Shown here piece by piece: positions 1 to 6,934 of a stretch of DNA of 13,678 nt (position 1 is its first letter; each line of letters begins with the position of its first letter). The stretch is taken from positions 1 through 13,678 of the forward strand of contig NZ_DATERI010000097.1 in the NCBI RefSeq assembly GCF_035271705.1, in the 5' to 3' direction. Under the pieces are notes generated by a model. It was not told the origin of the DNA. It searched no databases and saw only the letters and a list, made by a program, of their open reading frames with translations. Position numbers and translations under genes: made by a program. Source of the DNA: Buttiauxella sp035271705 (GTDB lineage: Bacteria; Pseudomonadota; Gammaproteobacteria; Enterobacterales; Enterobacteriaceae).

Positions 1-131
1 TTACCAATCCTTTATTTAGGAATTTAAGATTTTTCCGGATCTGGTTTTTTCTACAACGGCACAAAGATTATTCTTTTAAACCCTTTCTTACTAATTTTAG
101 TGCAAATGTTAAAATCAATGGTGATATATGA
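1..131 (+). CDS. 3' end of an unidentified CDS, coupled to the next gene
   Basis: The third forward frame is open from the left edge to a TGA at 129-131, giving 42 residues with no start in view. The visible tail is rich in Phe, Arg and Lys (for example FRIWFFLQRHKDY) and ends KINGDI. The stop overlaps the ATG of the next gene as ATGA, a typical arrangement of translationally coupled neighbours, and this is the main reason to believe the frame. Forty-two open codons in AT-rich DNA could still occur by chance. I do not recognise the family, and most of the protein lies outside the window. Given its neighbour, another small membrane or envelope protein of an accessory cluster would be plausible, but that is inference. 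Confidence 0.45.
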   Translation, partial: TNPLFRNLRFFRIWFFLQRHKDYSFKPFLTNFSANVKINGDI

Positions 132-631
132 AATCACCAAAAATCAAAATTAAGATTTTTGTTCTCGGCTTGTTTGTTTTTGTCGCTGTTTTTAACTTGT
201 GGTCTTTGCGTCCTGTGAAAATAATTTATACCAGTAGGCAAATGGAGGGGAGTAATGATGTTGTAGTAAATCATTTTCCACTTACCGACAGAGACAGAGT
301 TCATTGGTATTTGGATCATAAAGAAGAACTTTTGGAAGTTTATAACATACCAAGAAGTACTGATTTTGATATTGTCATTTGGGATGTTGCTGATGGTTTT
401 GTTAATCTTGAAGAAAACTACAAACACGATTTATATTGTTTTAGTGACATGAAGGTTAAAAATAACTGCATAGAAAAAAACATGTTCTTAAAAATAAAAC
501 TATATAAATACGGTAAGGAAGTTTTCACGGTAGGATATAGTGGTTATTCCTATGCCGTAGATAAAGAAGGAAAACTTGTAGCGGAAAGGGATGAGGAACT
601 GTTTCATAAAATGCGTCGAACGAAGGGCTAA
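128..631 (+). CDS. DUF943-type small single-pass membrane protein
   Basis: This is a 167-residue protein of unknown function. Residues 1-10 are Lys-rich, residues 11-26 form one hydrophobic helix, and an LRPVKII stretch follows at about 28-33, so it is probably anchored in the inner membrane with most of the chain in the periplasm. The blocks VNHFPLTDRDRVHWYL (47-62), YNIP (72-75), DIVIWDVADGF (81-91) and DLYCF...NNCIEKN (101-118) match, from memory, the enterobacterial DUF943 family. Cys104 and Cys114 could form a disulfide. The start overlaps the preceding stop by ATGA, with only a weak GGTGA ribosome site at 120-124. The gene is markedly more AT-rich than everything to its right, which suggests horizontal acquisition or strain-variable accessory DNA. 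No function is known to me. Confidence 0.75.
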   Translation: MKSPKIKIKIFVLGLFVFVAVFNLWSLRPVKIIYTSRQMEGSNDVVVNHFPLTDRDRVHWYLDHKEELLEVYNIPRSTDFDIVIWDVADGFVNLEENYKHDLYCFSDMKVKNNCIEKNMFLKIKLYKYGKEVFTVGYSGYSYAVDKEGKLVAERDEELFHKMRRTKG

Positions 632-685
632 TTTCTGGAGATGACAACGAAGTTTTTCTCAGATTAACGATCAACCTCGCATTCG

Positions 686-715
686 TTGACACCCCATCGT
701 CACACTTACTATCTA
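686..715 (+). promoter_or_regulatory. candidate promoter of yihX-yihY-dtd
   Basis: A perfect -35 hexamer TTGACA lies at 686-691. It is followed after 18 bases by TATCTA at 710-715, a weak -10 that matches three of six consensus positions. Transcription would start near 722 and leave a leader of about 45 bases before the yihX ATG at 767. The 135-base gap between the DUF943 gene and yihX is otherwise unremarkable. The -35 is strong but the -10 is poor, so this is a candidate only. Confidence 0.4.
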
Positions 716-766
716 CCTTCTCCGATAACCGCTACAGTTATTTGTCCATGCGCAAAGGAGAGATTT

Positions 767-1363
767 ATGCTGTATATCTTTGATTTAGGCAACGTCATAG
801 TTGATATCGACTTCAATCGCGTGATGGGGGTGTGGAGCGATTACAGCCGCGTACCGCTAGCGAATTTGCAAAAAAGCTTTGTGATGGGGGATGCTTTCAA
901 ACGCCACGAACGCGGGCAAATTAGTGACGAAGAATTTGCTGAAGTCGTTAGTGAAGAAATGGATATGGCGCTGAGCTTCGAACAATTTTCCGCAGGATGG
1001 CAGGCAATCTTTGTCGGATTACGGCCTGAGGTTATCGACGTGATGAACAAGCTTCGCGAACAAGGCCATCGTGTTGTTGTCCTCTCAAATACTAATCGCT
1101 TACACACTTATTTCTGGCCTGGTGAATATCCGCAAATTGCCCAGGCGGCAGATAAAATCTACCTGTCTCAGGAAATGGGCATGCGTAAACCCGATGCAGA
1201 GATTTATCAAAAACTACTCGAAACAGAGGGTTTTTCTGCGAGTGAGGCGGTCTTTTTTGACGACAACGTCGATAATATTAAAGGAGCTCAACAGTTGGGT
1301 ATCACCAGCATTTTGGTGACCGGAAAAGACACGGTGCCTGGCTACTTCGCAAAAGGCCTATGA
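767..1363 (+). CDS. yihX: alpha-D-glucose-1-phosphate phosphatase YihX (HAD family)
   Basis: This 198-residue protein aligns along its whole length with E. coli YihX (199 aa), a cytoplasmic haloacid-dehalogenase phosphatase that acts on alpha-D-glucose 1-phosphate. All HAD motifs are visible. Motif I is FDLGNVIVD with nucleophile Asp6; motif II is VVVLSNTN with Ser107 and Asn108; the Lys of motif III is Lys141 in GMRKPD; motif IV is FFDDN with Asp165 and Asp166. The alpha-helical cap lies between motifs I and II (about 15-85), as in HAD type IA enzymes. I chose the ATG at 767 because AAGGAG sits at 755-760, six bases upstream, and the protein then starts at the conserved MLYIFDLGN; the open frame extends 27 codons further upstream but is not conserved. 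The last codon overlaps the yihY start as ATGA. Confidence 0.95.
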   Translation: MLYIFDLGNVIVDIDFNRVMGVWSDYSRVPLANLQKSFVMGDAFKRHERGQISDEEFAEVVSEEMDMALSFEQFSAGWQAIFVGLRPEVIDVMNKLREQGHRVVVLSNTNRLHTYFWPGEYPQIAQAADKIYLSQEMGMRKPDAEIYQKLLETEGFSASEAVFFDDNVDNIKGAQQLGITSILVTGKDTVPGYFAKGL

Positions 1364-2232
1364 TAAAAGACGTTCATCGCAAAATGAGTAAGCATCTTAG
1401 TCACTGTATTGCATGGGGAAAGCTGCTCTGGCACCGCATCGACCAGGACAATATGACCACGCTTGCAGGGAACCTTGCTTACGTGTCATTGCTCTCGCTG
1501 GTACCTTTAGTTGCGGTGGTATTTGCGTTGTTTGCGGCATTCCCTATGTTTGCCGATATCAGTATCCAGTTGCGCCACTTCGTTTTCTCAAACTTTATGC
1601 CTGCTACCGGCGACATTATTCAGAGCTATATCGAACAGTTCGTCGCTAACTCTACTAAAATGACGGCGGTGGGTGCCTGCGGGCTCATCGTCACCTCATT
1701 ATTACTGATGTATGCCGTGGATAGCGCACTAAACACTATCTGGCGCAGCTCGCGCACACGACCAAAAATCTACTCGTTTGCGGTTTACTGGATGATTTTA
1801 ACGCTTGGGCCGTTGTTGGCCGGGGTAAGTCTGGCGATCAGCTCGTATTTGCTGTCTCTACGGTGGGTCACGGGCTTTAATAGCGTGATTGATGACATGT
1901 TACGCATCTTTCCATTGCTCATTTCCTGGCTATCATTCTGGATGCTCTACAGCATTGTCCCAACCACTCGAGTTCCCGTGAGTGACTCACTGATTGGCTC
2001 ACTGGTCGCCGCGCTATTGTTTGAGCTCGGGAAAAAAAGCTTTGCTCTCTACATCACCATGTTTCCCTCTTATCAATTGATTTACGGCGTGTTAGCCGTG
2101 ATCCCCATATTATTCGTCTGGGTCTATTGGACCTGGTGTATCGTATTGCTCGGAGCCGAAATTACTGTCACTCTCGGCGATTACCGAAAACTTCGCATCG
2201 AATCACAGCGGGAAGAATTGGAAGAACCATGA
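1360..2232 (+). CDS. yihY: YihY/UPF0761 inner-membrane protein
   Basis: This 290-residue polytopic membrane protein is the same length as E. coli YihY and very similar from about residue 24 on. The cytoplasmic N-terminus (1-30) is the least conserved part. Hydrophobic segments occur at about 37-62, 102-122, 140-168, 183-203, 210-232 and 240-272, so roughly six helices. The conserved block MTTLAGNLAYVSLLSLVPLV begins near residue 31. The family was once called RNase BN, but that activity belongs to another gene (elaC), so the old symbol rbn should not carry a functional claim here; the molecular role remains uncertain. The ATG overlaps the yihX stop, and its own TGA overlaps the dtd ATG, so translation of the three genes is probably coupled. 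Confidence 0.92.
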   Translation: MIKDVHRKMSKHLSHCIAWGKLLWHRIDQDNMTTLAGNLAYVSLLSLVPLVAVVFALFAAFPMFADISIQLRHFVFSNFMPATGDIIQSYIEQFVANSTKMTAVGACGLIVTSLLLMYAVDSALNTIWRSSRTRPKIYSFAVYWMILTLGPLLAGVSLAISSYLLSLRWVTGFNSVIDDMLRIFPLLISWLSFWMLYSIVPTTRVPVSDSLIGSLVAALLFELGKKSFALYITMFPSYQLIYGVLAVIPILFVWVYWTWCIVLLGAEITVTLGDYRKLRIESQREELEEP

Positions 2233-2666
2233 TTGCATTAATTCAGCGCGTCACCCACGCTCGCGTCACCGTGGCGGGTGAAGTGACGGGTGAAATTGGC
2301 CCAGGACTTTTAGTGTTATTGGGTGTCGAAAAGGATGATAACGAACAGAAAGCGAATCGCCTTTGCGAGCGGGTTTTGGGTTACCGTATTTTTGGCGATG
2401 AAAACGATAAAATGAACCTGAATGTTCAGCAGGCAGGTGGCAGTGTGCTGGTGGTGTCGCAGTTTACTCTCGCCGCTGACACAGAACGTGGGATGCGCCC
2501 GAGCTTCTCGGTTGGCGCTGCACCACAACTTGCTGAAGAGTTGTATGAATACTTTGTTGAACGCTGTCGACAACAGGGCATCGTAGCCGAAACAGGGCGA
2601 TTCGCCGCAGACATGCAGGTGAGCCTGACCAACGATGGTCCGGTGACGTTTTGGTTACAGGTCTGA
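2229..2666 (+). CDS. dtd: D-aminoacyl-tRNA deacylase
   Basis: This 145-residue protein is identical in length to E. coli Dtd and nearly identical in sequence. The enzyme hydrolyses D-amino acids (D-Tyr and others) and glycine from mischarged tRNA in the cytoplasm, protecting translation. The active-site motif SQFTLAA lies at 77-83, with Ser77, Gln78 and Thr80, and the Gly-cisPro motif that gives chiral selectivity is at 137-138 in NDGPVTF. The N-terminal MIALIQRV is the family start. The frame extends 34 codons upstream inside yihY, but the ATG at 2229 overlapping the yihY stop (ATGA) is clearly right. A 44-base gap separates it from the fabY start chosen here. Confidence 0.97.
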   Translation: MIALIQRVTHARVTVAGEVTGEIGPGLLVLLGVEKDDNEQKANRLCERVLGYRIFGDENDKMNLNVQQAGGSVLVVSQFTLAADTERGMRPSFSVGAAPQLAEELYEYFVERCRQQGIVAETGRFAADMQVSLTNDGPVTFWLQV

Positions 2667-2696
2667 GTCCGCAGCATTTACGGTCCCGCGTAACAA

Positions 2697-2703
2697 GAGA
2701 GAG
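2697..2703 (+). promoter_or_regulatory. ribosome binding site that sets the fabY start
   Basis: The purine run GAGAGAG lies seven bases before the ATG at 2711. The only in-frame alternative initiation codon upstream is TTG at 2651, inside dtd, which has no good site before it. This favours 2711. The spacing is suitable, but the match to the Shine-Dalgarno consensus is only moderate. Confidence 0.5.
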
Positions 2704-2710
2704 TACATGT

Positions 2711-3652
2711 ATGTATCACCTTCGCGTACCGCAAACCGAAGAAGAGCTTGAGCTCTATTACCAGTTTCGTTGGGAGATGTTGCGCAAACCTCTGCATCAA
2801 CCCAAAGGCTCCGAGCGCGACGCCTGGGATGCCATGGCTCATCACCAAATGGTGGTGGACGAAGAAGGGAATATCGTTGCCATTGGGCGTTTGTACATCA
2901 ATGCCGATAATGAAGCGGCTATCCGCTTCATGGCGGTTCACCCGTCAGTACAAGATAAAGGGCTGGGGACGCTGGTGGCGATGACGCTTGAGTCTGTCGC
3001 GCGCCAGGAAGGGGTCAAACGTGTGGTGTGTAGCGCACGCGAAGATGCCGTCGAGTTTTTTGCCAAGTTGGGCTTTGAGAATCAGGGCGAAATCACCACG
3101 CCTTCGACCACCCCTATTCGCCATTATCTGATGATAAAACCGGTTGCCTCGCTGGACGACATTCTTCATCGGGCTGACTGGTGCGGGCAGTTACAACAAG
3201 CCTGGTATCAGCATATTCCATTAAGTGAAAAAATGGGTGTGCGTATCTTGCAATACACCGGGCAGAAATTCATTACTACCATGCCGGAAGCAGGCAATCA
3301 AAACCTTCATCAGACGTTATTCGCAGGCAGCTTGTTTTCTCTTGCCACGCTGACGGGATGGGGATTGATTTGGTTAATGCTCCGGGAACGTCATCTCGGT
3401 GGCACGATTATTCTCGCTGACGCACACATTCGATATAGCAGCCCGATCACCGGAAGGCCGGGGGCGATTGCCGATTTGGGGTCGCTAAGCGGTGATCTTG
3501 ATCGCCTGGCGCGTGGCCGCAAAGCTCGCGTTGCATTGCAAGTTGAGCTTTTCGGCGATGATACTCAGGGGGCCGTTTTTGAAGGGGTATATCTGGTGCT
3601 GCCAGCTAAACCTTTTGGCCCACTCGAAGAGGGCGGGAACGAAGAAGAATAA
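2711..3652 (+). CDS. fabY: FabY/YiiD, GNAT domain fused to a hotdog thioesterase-like domain
   Basis: With the ATG at 2711 the product has 313 residues; E. coli YiiD (now FabY) is 329. Residues 1-145 are a GNAT acetyltransferase-like domain with the acetyl-CoA loop VQDKGLGTL at 80-88 (Gln81, Gly84, Gly86). Residues from about 165 to the end are the YiiD C-terminal thioesterase/hotdog domain, with TLFAGSLFSLATLTGWG as its core helix. It is annotated as a fatty-acid biosynthesis protein, and work in E. coli links it to malonyl-ACP decarboxylation and the start of fatty acid synthesis; the role of the GNAT half is not clear to me. It should not be confused with Pseudomonas FabY, a ketoacyl synthase. 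The protein ends in the acidic tail EEGGNEEE. A TTG at 2651 would give 333 residues and overlap dtd. The gene converges on yicH. Confidence 0.9.
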   Translation: MYHLRVPQTEEELELYYQFRWEMLRKPLHQPKGSERDAWDAMAHHQMVVDEEGNIVAIGRLYINADNEAAIRFMAVHPSVQDKGLGTLVAMTLESVARQEGVKRVVCSAREDAVEFFAKLGFENQGEITTPSTTPIRHYLMIKPVASLDDILHRADWCGQLQQAWYQHIPLSEKMGVRILQYTGQKFITTMPEAGNQNLHQTLFAGSLFSLATLTGWGLIWLMLRERHLGGTIILADAHIRYSSPITGRPGAIADLGSLSGDLDRLARGRKARVALQVELFGDDTQGAVFEGVYLVLPAKPFGPLEEGGNEEE

Positions 3653-3665
3653 CTTCTCGGCGCTT

Positions 3666-3703
3666 ATACCCGTCATACCTCAACTCGAATAATTTAGGGT
3701 ATG
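3666..3703. repeat. short palindromic element between fabY and yicH
   Basis: ATACCC at 3666-3671 pairs with GGGTAT at 3697-3702. Alternatively CATACC at 3674-3679 pairs with GGTATG at 3698-3703, so two overlapping stems are possible. Read on the minus strand, the stretch starts ATACCCTAAATTATTCGAG and ends GGTATGACGGGTAT. Both ends resemble, from memory, the ends of a dispersed repeat common in Klebsiella, Enterobacter, Serratia and related genomes. I read it as a decayed or collapsed copy. It lies in the convergent gap and contains the yicH stop codon. It may help termination on either strand, but it has no clear T-run and I would not call it an intrinsic terminator. Confidence 0.5.
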
Positions 3704-5388
3704 TATGATGCGCCGGGAACTTCACCATTTTGCATGGTTTGTTGGACTTGTTTGCCATCGGTTGCGGTGGCTTGCAAGTTACCGTTCACGGTCGGTTTAA
3801 GCGCGGTTTGCGCAGCAAGGCTACCGGTCACAGAAAGCTGTAAATTACCCTTTCCTTCTATTGGCAACGCGGGCCATCCCCATGGCTGCAGCACGTTGAC
3901 CGGCACCGAACGTCCTCGCAGATTGACCGCTGCGTTACGCTGCGGAGCCTGCGAAATAGCCCCCGTCGCTTCCAGCATTCCTTCACCTGCAAAAGCGCTC
4001 AGCTCAGTAATTGAAATCTGGCTGTCCGTGGCATTCAACGAAATGGATGGACGACGCACATCAACACGATTGAAGGTGGCTGACGATGCGTTCAGCGTGG
4101 CGTTACCACTCCAGATCCCCCACTGACCGTTGCGCGCAACTTCAAAATTGTTCGCCGTACCATCTAACGCGGTGAACTGGAATGGGAAGGTCGGATCGAT
4201 ATCAATAACCAGATTCCGGTTTGCCGAAAGCTTTTTAATCGTCACTGACTGTAGCCATTCCGGCAGAGGATTCATCCAACGAGCTTTCCAGTCTTCCGGC
4301 AGCGTATATTCAAGACCGGCAAAAACCAGCTCATCCAGCGCCAGTTTTTTCTCATTGCGTAGCCAAGCGCCTGAAGCGCGAACCATTCCTCTTTCCCAGC
4401 GCGAGGTGAACTGGCGTAGCGTGGCGGATTGCGGGCTAAAATCGATATTCACAATCGGATCATTCAGATGCAGAGAACCATTGATAAAGTCACTGGCATT
4501 CATCGATAGCCGCCCGTCGTCGCTGCGCCATCCGCCATCTGCCAGCGTCAAGTTACGCAAACTCAGGTCTAAATCAGTGACCGCCCAGTCTTTACCTTCC
4601 AGTCGCGCATCTGTGACTTCCAGACTATCAATTTTAAGAGAAGGGACGGTAGAAAGTGGTGCCAGGAAGTCGGGAATCGATTTTTCCGTTTGCAGGCGGA
4701 TGTCGTTCAAGCGCAGGCTGCCAATTTTCCATGAGCCATCCGCAAGGCGATTTGCATTGCCAGTCAGCGAACCGCGAGCCATGTCCGCACCAATGGTCGA
4801 GAGTGTCACCTGTTCGTTATTTATCGCACCCTGCAACAGCACGTTGGTGGCGGGAACTCCGTTGAGCGTCATGGAACCTGCACTAAATTGAATATCTGCG
4901 GTATTTCCCAGTACTTTGCCTTGCTGTGGCTGCCATGGCATTACGCCACCGTTGACGCGCTGCGCGTGTAAATCCCATTCAGTATTTGGACTGTTAAGCG
5001 CCATATCGCTTAATTGCAACATGTCGGCCTGGAATGGCAGTGGTGCGGCATTTGGGCTGATATTTAGCGTTCCGTTTTGCAACAAGATCTTGTCGACGTG
5101 CATAGGTTCTGAAAACTGCCTGGAACTCAGGCCGATATCGATATTTTGCGCAACCAGCGTTGCAGGTTGGCCTTTACGCCCAAAGGTGACATTCGTCAGA
5201 GTGATATGCGTGGGCGATGCCCAGCGGTGATCCATCTCTTCGAAAGAGAATGTGTAATCACTTTTCTCATTGACCCAATTGTTGACCTGGGCTGCTCCCC
5301 AGCGAGTTTGTAGCAAAAGGTACGCGGCAATTAACGCAACCAGTACGACAACCAATAACGCAATAATTAGCTTTCCGAGAAATTTCAT
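3694..5388 (-). CDS. yicH: AsmA-family inner-membrane-anchored protein YicH
   Basis: This 564-residue protein aligns with E. coli YicH (about 569 aa) over nearly all its length. Residues 1-5 (MKFLG) precede one transmembrane helix (about 6-26); the rest should be periplasmic and beta-rich. AsmA-like proteins resemble bridge-forming lipid-transport proteins and are tied to outer-membrane and phospholipid homeostasis, but the specific role of YicH is not established. The block MDHRWASPTHITLTNVTFG follows the anchor, and the GRSVPVNVLQPWGWP region near the C-terminus is conserved. I chose the ATG at 5386-5388 because it gives the family N-terminus MKFLGKL; the ATG five codons upstream has no ribosome site. 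The last residues, GASYIP and the stop, are encoded by the palindromic element at 3666-3703, so the C-terminus is probably lineage-specific. It lies downstream of xanP on the same strand. Confidence 0.92.
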   Translation of the reverse strand: MKFLGKLIIALLVVVLVALIAAYLLLQTRWGAAQVNNWVNEKSDYTFSFEEMDHRWASPTHITLTNVTFGRKGQPATLVAQNIDIGLSSRQFSEPMHVDKILLQNGTLNISPNAAPLPFQADMLQLSDMALNSPNTEWDLHAQRVNGGVMPWQPQQGKVLGNTADIQFSAGSMTLNGVPATNVLLQGAINNEQVTLSTIGADMARGSLTGNANRLADGSWKIGSLRLNDIRLQTEKSIPDFLAPLSTVPSLKIDSLEVTDARLEGKDWAVTDLDLSLRNLTLADGGWRSDDGRLSMNASDFINGSLHLNDPIVNIDFSPQSATLRQFTSRWERGMVRASGAWLRNEKKLALDELVFAGLEYTLPEDWKARWMNPLPEWLQSVTIKKLSANRNLVIDIDPTFPFQFTALDGTANNFEVARNGQWGIWSGNATLNASSATFNRVDVRRPSISLNATDSQISITELSAFAGEGMLEATGAISQAPQRNAAVNLRGRSVPVNVLQPWGWPALPIEGKGNLQLSVTGSLAAQTALKPTVNGNLQATATDGKQVQQTMQNGEVPGASYIP

Positions 5389-5420
5389 TGTCTTCCATCC
5401 CATGAAGTTTCGGTAAGGGT

Positions 5421-5464
5421 GTTATGCCCCATTTACCGTTATAGCTCAAGGATCGGATTGTCAG
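5421..5464 (-). promoter_or_regulatory. candidate yicH promoter(s)
   Basis: Two overlapping minus-strand candidates are present. One has -35 TTGAGC (5444-5449) and -10 CATAAC (5421-5426) with a 17-base spacer. The other has -35 CTGACA (5459-5464) and -10 TATAAC (5438-5443), with better boxes but only a 15-base spacer. Either could start transcription shortly before the yicH ATG at 5388. They lie after the hairpin that follows xanP, which suggests that yicH has its own promoter. Confidence 0.3.
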
Positions 5465-5473
5465 GAGGGGTAA

Positions 5474-5506
5474 CACGCGCTGGAGCGAACAAATCACCAG
5501 CGCGTG
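5474..5506 (-). terminator. GC-rich hairpin after xanP, possible weak terminator
   Basis: CACGCGCTGG (5474-5483) and CCAGCGCGTG (5497-5506) form a perfect 10-base-pair stem with a 13-base loop. It begins seven bases beyond the xanP stop. Neither flank has a real T-run on the minus strand (TTACCCC follows), so it is not a canonical intrinsic terminator. It could end or reduce transcription from xanP into yicH, or protect the xanP mRNA 3' end. Confidence 0.5.
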
Positions 5507-5513
5507 AAGTACA

Positions 5514-6905
5514 TCAATTTTTCTCAGGCGGGAAAATCAGGTTTAACACGATAGCGGTGATACCACCGGCAGCAATACCGGATGAGAGCAAGGTTTTCAA
5601 CCAATCAGGAGCAAACTGCAAAATCAATGGCTGCTGAGACACACCCATACCGACTGCCAGCGACAAGGCGATAACCATAATCGCACGGCGGTTCAGCGGT
5701 TCGCGGGAGACAATGCGTACACCAGATGCGGCGATGGTGCCGAACATCACGATAGTCGCGCCGCCTAAAACAGGCTCAGGAATGTGTAATACAAATCCAC
5801 TCACTGCAGGGAACAAGCCGAGCACGATAAGCATCAGTGCTACGACAAAACCGACATAGCGGCTGGCAACACCGGTAAGCTGAATCACGCCGTTGTTTTG
5901 GCCAAAACAGGAGTTCGGGAAGGTATTGAATACTGCGGAAACACACGAGTTCAGACCGTTAGCCAGTACTCCCCCTTTCAGGCGTTTCATATACAGCGGC
6001 CCAGATACGGGTTGCTCAGAAACGTCAGAGGTTGCCGTGATATCACCGATGGTTTCCAGTGAAGTCACCATAAAGACCAGCATTAGCGGGATAAGCAAAT
6101 TCCAGTCAATACCCAGCCCGTAATACAACGGTGTTGGTACCATAATCAGGTCTGTGTTTGCCATCGGTTGGGTGTCAGGCAACATACCCATAGCCCAGGC
6201 TAGCGCATATCCCACCGCCATGGCGATAACCAGAGATGCTACACGCAAGTAAGCATTGCGCTGGCGGTTAAGCAGAATGATGACCAGCAGTACAGCACCT
6301 GCCAGCAGCAAGTTTTTCGGTGCACCAAAAGTATGGTCGCTCATCGCGGCATAGCCACCACCGATAGATGTCAGGCCAACCTGAATCAGAGAAAGACCTA
6401 TAATCATCACAACGACCCCTGAAACCAGCGGGGTGATGATGCGGCGAGCCAGGTGCAGGAAGCGTGACAACAGCATTTCAGTGCAGCTTGCGAGCATCAA
6501 TGTGCCAAACAAGGCCGCCATCATGGTCGGAACGTCGGCTCCGCCATTTTTCAATGCCATGCCGCCCATAATCAGCGGCGAAACAAAGTTAAAACTGGTG
6601 CCTTGAATTGACAGAAGTCCAGAACCCACGGGGCCCCAGGTTTTAATCTGGATAATCGATGCCACACCTGAGGCGAACAACGACATACTGATAATGTGTT
6701 GGGTATCTTCGGCCGGAAGTCCCAGAGCCTGGCAAATCAACATCGCAGGCGTGATCACCGCAACAAACATCGCTAACAAATGCTGACCAGCAGCAAAAAG
6801 AGTTTGTGGGAGAGGGGGTCTGTCCTCGAGGCGGTAAATCAATTCACTGGATGGAGCCTGAGCAATCGATTGCGCTTCTTCAGACTCAACTGCATTAACA
6901 GACAT
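5514..6905 (-). CDS. xanP: xanthine:H+ symporter XanP (NCS2/NAT family)
   Basis: This 463-residue transporter has exactly the length of E. coli XanP (formerly YicE) and near-identical sequence. It imports xanthine with protons across the inner membrane. Family landmarks are visible: the QH pair of the first membrane segment at 41-42, SIQGTSFNF at 99-107, the acidic residue of the eighth segment in TSLETIGD (Glu284), and the NAT signature QNNGVIQLTG at 336-345, which fits the pattern [QEP]NxGxxxxT[RKG]. About 14 helices are expected. The hydrophilic N-terminus (1-34) is the most diverged part. The ATG at 6903-6905 is preceded by AAGGGA (6915-6920) with a nine-base spacer. The gene diverges from gltS and is followed by yicH. 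The operator at 6957-6972 indicates control by the purine repressor PurR. Confidence 0.97.
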   Translation of the reverse strand: MSVNAVESEEAQSIAQAPSSELIYRLEDRPPLPQTLFAAGQHLLAMFVAVITPAMLICQALGLPAEDTQHIISMSLFASGVASIIQIKTWGPVGSGLLSIQGTSFNFVSPLIMGGMALKNGGADVPTMMAALFGTLMLASCTEMLLSRFLHLARRIITPLVSGVVVMIIGLSLIQVGLTSIGGGYAAMSDHTFGAPKNLLLAGAVLLVIILLNRQRNAYLRVASLVIAMAVGYALAWAMGMLPDTQPMANTDLIMVPTPLYYGLGIDWNLLIPLMLVFMVTSLETIGDITATSDVSEQPVSGPLYMKRLKGGVLANGLNSCVSAVFNTFPNSCFGQNNGVIQLTGVASRYVGFVVALMLIVLGLFPAVSGFVLHIPEPVLGGATIVMFGTIAASGVRIVSREPLNRRAIMVIALSLAVGMGVSQQPLILQFAPDWLKTLLSSGIAAGGITAIVLNLIFPPEKN

Positions 6906-6934
6906 CAGAAATTATCCCTTGGCGAAAAACGGTG

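Noticed and set aside
110..115. TAAAAT as a -10 box for the DUF943 gene
   Set aside because: It would place the transcript start within a few bases of the ATG, has no matching -35, and the overlap with an upstream frame suggests an operon-internal gene.
634..662. Possible terminator after the DUF943 gene
   Set aside because: CTGGAGA and TCTCAG pair only with a bulge across a long AT-rich loop, and no T-run follows the stem.
686..766. 27-codon upstream extension of yihX
   Set aside because: The strong AAGGAG site and the conserved MLYIFDLGN start are at 767, and the upstream stretch overlaps the candidate promoter.
3643..3657. Hairpin AGAAG/CTTCT at the fabY stop
   Set aside because: It is a 5-base-pair AT-rich stem without a T-run and probably reflects the Glu-rich codons of the fabY tail.
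4130..4891. 253-residue plus-strand open frame inside yicH
   Set aside because: It is antisense to a well-supported yicH, has no recognisable domain and is Ser/Arg-rich as expected from a reverse frame of GC-rich coding DNA.
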